From Tulasnella sp. 424 (taxonomy: Eukaryota > Basidiomycota > Agaricomycetes > Cantharellales > Tulasnellaceae), in contig WSUB01000047.1 in the NCBI GenBank assembly GCA_019633425.1, positions 181,725 through 245,724 on the forward strand: a DNA stretch of 64,000 bases, written 5' to 3'. Within the stretch, counting starts at the first letter, position 1. Every line of letters begins with the position of its first letter. Of the stretch, positions 58,910-64,000 are shown piece by piece. The notes under the pieces were generated by a model, which was given only the letters and a program-made list of their open reading frames with translations, did not search any database and had not been told where the DNA came from. A program made the translations under genes and the position numbers.

Positions 58910-59121
58910 CGCATCAGTAGTTTTGAAACTCGCTCGAGAGTACTCCGGGAGTGCTCGAGAGTGCTCGGAATGGAGCGAGGTTCTCCCCTCACTCGAACCA
59001 AGTCGGAATGCACTCGGAGCTCGTTGATTGGCTGGAGAAGCTCATTCGAAGCACTCAAAACCCTTTCCGAACCCTGTCGAGCACTCCGAGCAGGTCGAGC
59101 ACCTCCAAAACTCCTGATGCG
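58910..59121. mobile_element. MITE-like element (212 bp)
   Basis: Terminal inverted repeats start CGCATCAG (58910) and end CTGATGCG (59121). They continue about 50 bp inward as related sequences rich in GAGTGCTCGA/GAGCACTC. There is no coding capacity and no clear target-site duplication (left flank ...TTGACAG, right flank TGTTGAT...). Size and structure fit a miniature inverted-repeat transposable element. Confidence 0.65.
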
Positions 59122-60065
59122 TGTTGATGGGTAGGACCCTTACGCCCTCGGGAACGCGTCACGCAAGACAGCCAATTAGTCAGCAATCCGAAGCGACTTA
59201 TTTCTGGTCATTATATCCATACACTAAAGCAACTGTCAAGTGGAGTAGATTGGAAACGGACAGTCGTCGAGCCAGCCCTCTCCTTACCCACAACAAAGAT
59301 AGATTGTTTGTTCAGGGACAAGGGAGTACCTACGCTTCGCTCCGGTGTTCACTCAAGCCTCAAGTAAAAATCCCGCTAAATGTTGACCGTAAATTCTATA
59401 AGTACAGGTTACGACGGAAATACCGGTAACAATCATGGAGGACATGAAGGGTGTAGGGGATACCAAAAGAAAGAGTGAGGGAATGAAGTGGTAGGGGGGG
59501 ATGGATGGGTCACGGAAGCGGGTTAAATAGACCTCCAAAGGTCAAAGCGGACGCGAAGCAGCGGAGGGCGCATAGACGAGTGGATGTCATGGATCGGCCA
59601 AAGCGATGTTTGGGGAGAGAGCGATCGAGGAAACAGGTCGATCAAGGCCAAAGAACCACTCAGGCAGAGGGGCTTGGGGAACACATGATCATACTCATTC
59701 ACAGAGAGAACAAAGGATAGTGTTGAAGCGCAATCCAAGCCTAGCAATATCACTCAACGAAAAATATATATATGGTCAGCTGACAAAAAAGGTGGTAGGC
59801 TCAGAGAGGCGGAGAGGGGAAGGGAGGGAATTGAAGCAAAGGGGTGCTGGAATTCCGCGAGGAGGCGACAAAGTCGACGATTTCTTTAACCATATGGGTG
59901 ACCATTCCATCCTGGTCTGAGAACACCTTCGATCAGCTCCACAGAAACAGTCAAACCTGTACCGAAATCCCCGGTTATCCTGAGTGTATCGAAAACCGAG
60001 AGTCACCTTGTCATCGGAGTCTGGAGCAGCCAGGGGCCAAAGAAGTCTGGTGGCTTTTTGCGGGC
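59122..60065. other. Intergenic region with a possible minus-strand coding remnant
   Basis: About 59925-59800 on the minus strand follows an acceptor-like TTCTCAG and reads DQDGMVTHMVKEIVDFVASS... to a stop. It looks like a last exon but has no visible partner. The remainder shows nothing. Confidence 0.3.
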
Positions 60066-62083
60066 CAACGATCCTTCCGAATATCCCAACACCCGTCGAG
60101 ACACATCCTCACCAGCAACCATCCAGCACCACTACCAATGCAGATCGTCCATTGGTTGACAATGTACCTTCCCCTAAGCCAAGCCCGAATCTGCTGAGAT
60201 CACCGAGCCCACGCAGCCCATGGAAATCGAACCCCCACCGAACGCCATGGTGACCCCATCAGGACAACTCCCCACCGTCGGTCCCATCAACGAGTCGGCC
60301 ACTTCTTCTGCTTCATCCTCTCGAACCGCTACTCATGCCACTGCTGCCTATGAGATCGCCGGCTACGAAACCCCGATGGCCGGTCGCATTCCCTCCCCTC
60401 GGTCCATCAGGCCTTCCCTCGGTGTTGCAGTTCGAAGGACCCTCAATATCGACTGGCCGCTCAACTTGGTAGTCAACTCCAAAAGCGAGCTCGTCCCTTT
60501 CACGCATACGTTCCTCACTCCGTCGTTGGCACCAGGGACGAAACCAGAGCACCATCACGCAAGATCATTCTGGATCTCGGATACCCGGCGACTTTGGATT
60601 TGAAAATCTTCAATCAATTCGATGCTAGCAGACAAATCTTCAGTCGGTCCCGCGATACTGCTGATGCGTGAGTATCTGTGCTCGTCTGTTTGAGTGGGCT
60701 CAAAACTGACATTTCCCTGTCGCCAGTCCCGAATTCCGCATTCCATGGCGCTTCCTCAGAGTCCTAACGGGCCCTCATGTGCAACCCTCGATCATGATCT
60801 TCCTCTTCATCACCACCGCACCCCTCCACCCACTGAAACATCCTTCGACTACATCCTCCAGTCGCCTCCGAAACCACCTCCCCGCTGCCATCGAGGCTCT
60901 CGCGCACTTCCTCGACCAACCAGGAGGAAACGACGTCGTCTTCTGCTTCCCCGGCCGCTACGCAGATCGATATGTCCTCCAAAGAGCTTCTCCATTTTTC
61001 GGAACTTGCGGAACCGGGAGAGTGGGATCGTGACCGGAGTGGGCGTCGGCATTGGTGCTGGGATTGGACTGGCAAGAGCGCGTTGGCGGACGATTCGGAT
61101 GTGGAGATGACCCGGCCAAGGAGAATGGGGAGATTACTCCACGAGGACGGAGTGCAAGCAGTGGTTCAAGCCGGTCGAGGAGAACGAGTGAGAGGGGATA
61201 TCACGGCGCTTGCTGCCAGTGGATCCACGGTCATTACGCCTATGATCTCTGTCTATGGCGACGATGTCCAGGACAATATTTCACTTCCGTTGGACACGAA
61301 GGGCTTCATGTTCCAGGTGAGTAGAACGTGGTCTTTTAGGTCGTATTGCAGGCCTTGACTCACGCTCCTCCTTCGATTTTCTAGCGCACCGCCTCCCCAT
61401 TAATGGACGACAACATCTTCGTCATGAAAATCGACGAAACCTCCTTCAACACCTTCCGCGCGTTCTTGTACTACCTCTACACCGGCTTCATCTCCTTCTC
61501 GCCGTTAACATCCTTGTTCCAATTCCCTGACCAACCTGACCTATGGTCCCCCGGCCAGCCAATACCCTGGAACGGCGAAGACTCAAGCGAGAAACACGCT
61601 TGTTGGGGAGTATGAGGAAGTACCCGAACCGACCCGTACCAGTGTCGCCCAAGTCGATTTATCAGGTGGCGAGGAAGTATGAGGTCCCTTCGCTGGAGGT
61701 CGGTTTTGGGTTTCTGTCCCAGCTCCGTTTGACCCGTCCACTAACCATGTTCGCTCGATACAGGCACAAGCCCTTTCTCGTATCAATACCGCCATCTTCA
61801 ACCCTCTCGTCGCGACTGCCGAACTCTTCAGCGCTTTCACTCGCGTTCACGACTCGATCAAGCAAACCCAACTGCAGGTCGTCATCGACAACTGGAACGA
61901 AGTCGTCAAGACCGAGGATTGGGCCATCGCAATGGAGAAGGGTAACGCTCAACCGTACGTATCTCGTCCTTTATTCTACCATTTAACTCGAACCACTGAC
62001 GATCATCCGCCACAAACAGTGACCAGTACTTCGCCAGTGTGCTTTGCGAAATCTTGGAAGCTCTGCCTCCTCGTTCAGCCTGA
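60066..62083 (+). pseudogene. BTB/POZ pseudogene (paralogue of 50264-52440)
   Basis: It aligns with the BTB gene from about 50368 to the stop TGA at 62081-62083, but the first 100 bp with the start codon are missing. A deletion of about 37 bp near 60538 breaks exon 1. Exon 2 loses bases around 60855 and 61005 (FFGTCGTGRVGS instead of FFRNLFEVRNRES), and exon 3 shifts frame near 61566. Intron positions are preserved, so it arose by DNA duplication, not retrotransposition. Confidence 0.88.
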
Positions 62084-63795
62084 GGTCTATGAACAACGTG
62101 TTAAAAAAACCGGCATTGAAGTGTGTGTGTGTACTATTTCTTTGTTTATCAGTCCCCCCCACTTTGTAGGTCCAGTATGTCGGCTGGTTCGAGTACGTAC
62201 ATTGCTGTACATGCCAGTTCGCAGTCTCTATGGTATCTTATGTTTTCTGTTCGCAACTTGACAACGCCACCGGTCTTGGCGTGCCCTCGCCGAGAGTAGA
62301 CACTCGCCCAACACGCATGATAACGGGTTTTATTAGATTGTTGTCTTCCTTGGCGTCCGTTTCTTGCATGAAAGGGTTCATGGCTTGTGGCTTGAGGTTT
62401 CCCAAAGCTCCCGCGTCCGCGGTCATGTTAGGTACTCATAGAACACCAAACTAGTCCTTTCTGATGGGCGGTCTCGGCGTGGTATCCCATAATATTGCGT
62501 AGGCTGCATGCGGGTAGCCGAGACATCCAACTTCGCCTGTCGATTTCCATCTCGCTCTTTCATTGCATTACTCAGGGGGGGAAACTCATTTTGCCCTAAT
62601 TTGGGTTTATTAACGGAGTCGCTTGTTGGTTCTTTGGAGTTTGCGGTTGGAAGTCTCAAAGTGTTCGATCACTATCTCCAAGTTAACGGAGCTGCTGGCG
62701 CTGTAAGGAAAGTCCTACTTCCACAGACGTCGACGGCGCTTCACCGACCCACACGTCAAAAGAATACCCGAGTCTGATCCTGGAGATTCCCAGATTGCAA
62801 CCAGTAGTGGCTTGCTTGTATGCGGCTACGAGACTGGTCACAACAGGGACAAGGTGCTGTACTGATCGAGGACAGGCGACATGACTGTGCACGCTTGGAG
62901 TGTCTGAATGAATTACACGTGCCCAAATCTACAAGCCTGTTTCCTAGGGTAAATCTACTGAGGAACCTCCTTCGCAGAAATCCCTCCGCGAACCCCTTCC
63001 GATCGATGGGGCATGCCGACTTTGTCAACGGGGGTTTCCTGAGCGACATTACATGATGTTGCCACCGTTGCCAAGGCTGTCAGTCAGGGACCTCACCGTG
63101 ACATGACTCTGCCGTCGCCGTCAGGGAAGAGGGGGATTTCCAACAACGCGTCGTCGCCGTCGAGGGCAGTGGCAAGTGTACAAGATAAGAATTCAATCTG
63201 CTTGTTGCTTCTCCTGTAATAGTCGATACTAAGTCGACTCATGAATTGGCTTTGTTAATGTAGATGTATGTATTTACAATTTAATATTGAACCTCACTGC
63301 TGTCGCCCTCGACGGCAATGATGCGTTGGTCGAAACTCTCATCTTCCCTGATGGCGACGGTGGAGTCATGTCGCGGCGAGGTCCTGACCGACAGCCCTGG
63401 CAACGGTGGCGCGTCGCTCAGGAAACCCCCATTGAGCGAAGGAGGTTTCTCAATAGAATTACCCTACCTTTTTTAGGGGTTCACAACTCTCAAATGGAAA
63501 TGGAATGTCCGCACTTACCGCCTGGGTGGATGATCACTTTACCTATTTTCGGGACGATGATACGTTCATGTCGAAGGCAGTCAACGAGTGAGGTGGATCT
63601 ATGTCCACCGAATAGAAGGTTAGCTTGTTTCTATCTTTATCCTTGCTTCCTGAACGTTGCATCTGCATGGTATTCAGCTCTCGGAGCCTGGCATCCCTGC
63701 GCCCAAGTAAAGGATATCTATATCAGACGAGCCTCACGCCGCCTCGTCGTTCTAAACCCTCAAAGCTAGGTACGAGCTTGCGACCTTTACCAGCT
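62084..63795 (+). repeat. Segmental duplication, block B 3' part
   Basis: Matches 52441-54790 with deletions: the GT microsatellite region, one membrane-exon fragment (about 62690-62915), the inverted repeat and the promoter-like segment with a changed TATA element. No intact gene. Confidence 0.7.
62947..63464. repeat. Second copy of the large inverted repeat
   Basis: Left arm about 62947-63168 and right arm about 63298-63464 pair as at 53813-54395. The left arm keeps AACCTCCTTCGCAGAAATCC, a stretch more complete than in block A, while the right arm has lost about 60 bp. The central spacer (AAGATAAGAATTCAATCTGC onward) is nearly identical in both copies. Confidence 0.72.
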
Positions 63796-64000
63796 CGCTC
63801 CCTCCCGCTGGGTCTGCTATATACATACATGGTGGTAGATCTGGTGACATACTATATATCCTAGTGTCGTCTTCGCCCGACACCTCCATTCGACTCCAGT
63901 TTGGGCAAGCCGGTCACCACCAAGATGACAACCGACTGCTGCCCTGGGGGGGGTACGAAGACCAAAGGCACCCCAAATACTGCGTGGAAGGCGCACGCAT
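63796..64000. other. Window end, unassigned
   Basis: Unique sequence after the duplication breakpoint. No feature supported. Confidence 0.3.

Noticed and set aside
1..64000. tRNA, rRNA and CRISPR arrays
   Set aside because: I looked for tRNA arm patterns and regularly spaced repeats and saw none; CRISPR is not expected in a fungal nuclear genome.

Overview
The window is nuclear DNA of a filamentous basidiomycete, most likely an agaricomycete. The evidence is many short spliceosomal introns (about 50-80 nt, GT-AG) in almost every gene, fungal-type ribosomal protein genes eS6 and uS15, and lineage-expanded F-box, WD40, BTB and kinase families of the kind seen in mushroom-forming fungi. I cannot name the genus. 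Exon models below were built by hand and checked by reading-frame arithmetic, unless stated otherwise.

Layout. 1-1.3 kb: decayed F-box fragment. 2.0-3.3 kb: C2H2-type zinc-finger protein. 3.9-5.6 kb: F-box gene carrying an assembly gap. 5.7-7.1 kb (minus): RmlD/MAT2B-like NAD(P)-binding protein in seven exons. 8.2-9.3 kb: KEN-box protein, a possible securin-like APC/C substrate. 9.7-15.0 kb: tandem duplication of a five-exon WD40 gene (682 aa each). 15.6-17.5 kb (minus): another F-box protein. 18.2-21.8 kb: tandem pair of F-box genes. 22.2-24.3 kb: divergently transcribed ribosomal protein genes eS6 and uS15. 24.8-26.3 kb: F-box gene with one in-frame TGA.

28.0-45.7 kb: three copies of a 19-exon gene for a membrane-anchored WD40 protein (N-terminal helical region, four predicted membrane segments, Pro-rich linker, C-terminal beta-propeller resembling fungal WDR26/GID7-type repeats). 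Copies I and III have fully open models (1033 and 1002 aa). Copy II has a lost splice acceptor. Between II and III lie a TKL-like kinase with a frameshift, a truncated copy of an ELYS-like nucleoporin gene, and 5' and 3' flanking remnants of a vanished fourth copy. 46.6-49.5 kb (minus): the full ELYS-like gene, divergent from a BTB/POZ gene at 50.3-52.4 kb.

50.4-54.8 kb is duplicated at 60.1-63.8 kb. The second copy holds a BTB pseudogene, and both copies carry a large inverted repeat. Between them lie an 11-exon multi-pass membrane protein gene (54.8-57.5 kb) and a MITE-like element (58.9 kb).

The genes do not form a pathway. The window is a mix of housekeeping genes (eS6, uS15, ELYS-like, RmlD-like) and a birth-and-death zone of repeatedly duplicated F-box, WD40, membrane-WD40 and BTB genes. 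The most unusual part is the membrane-WD40 array.
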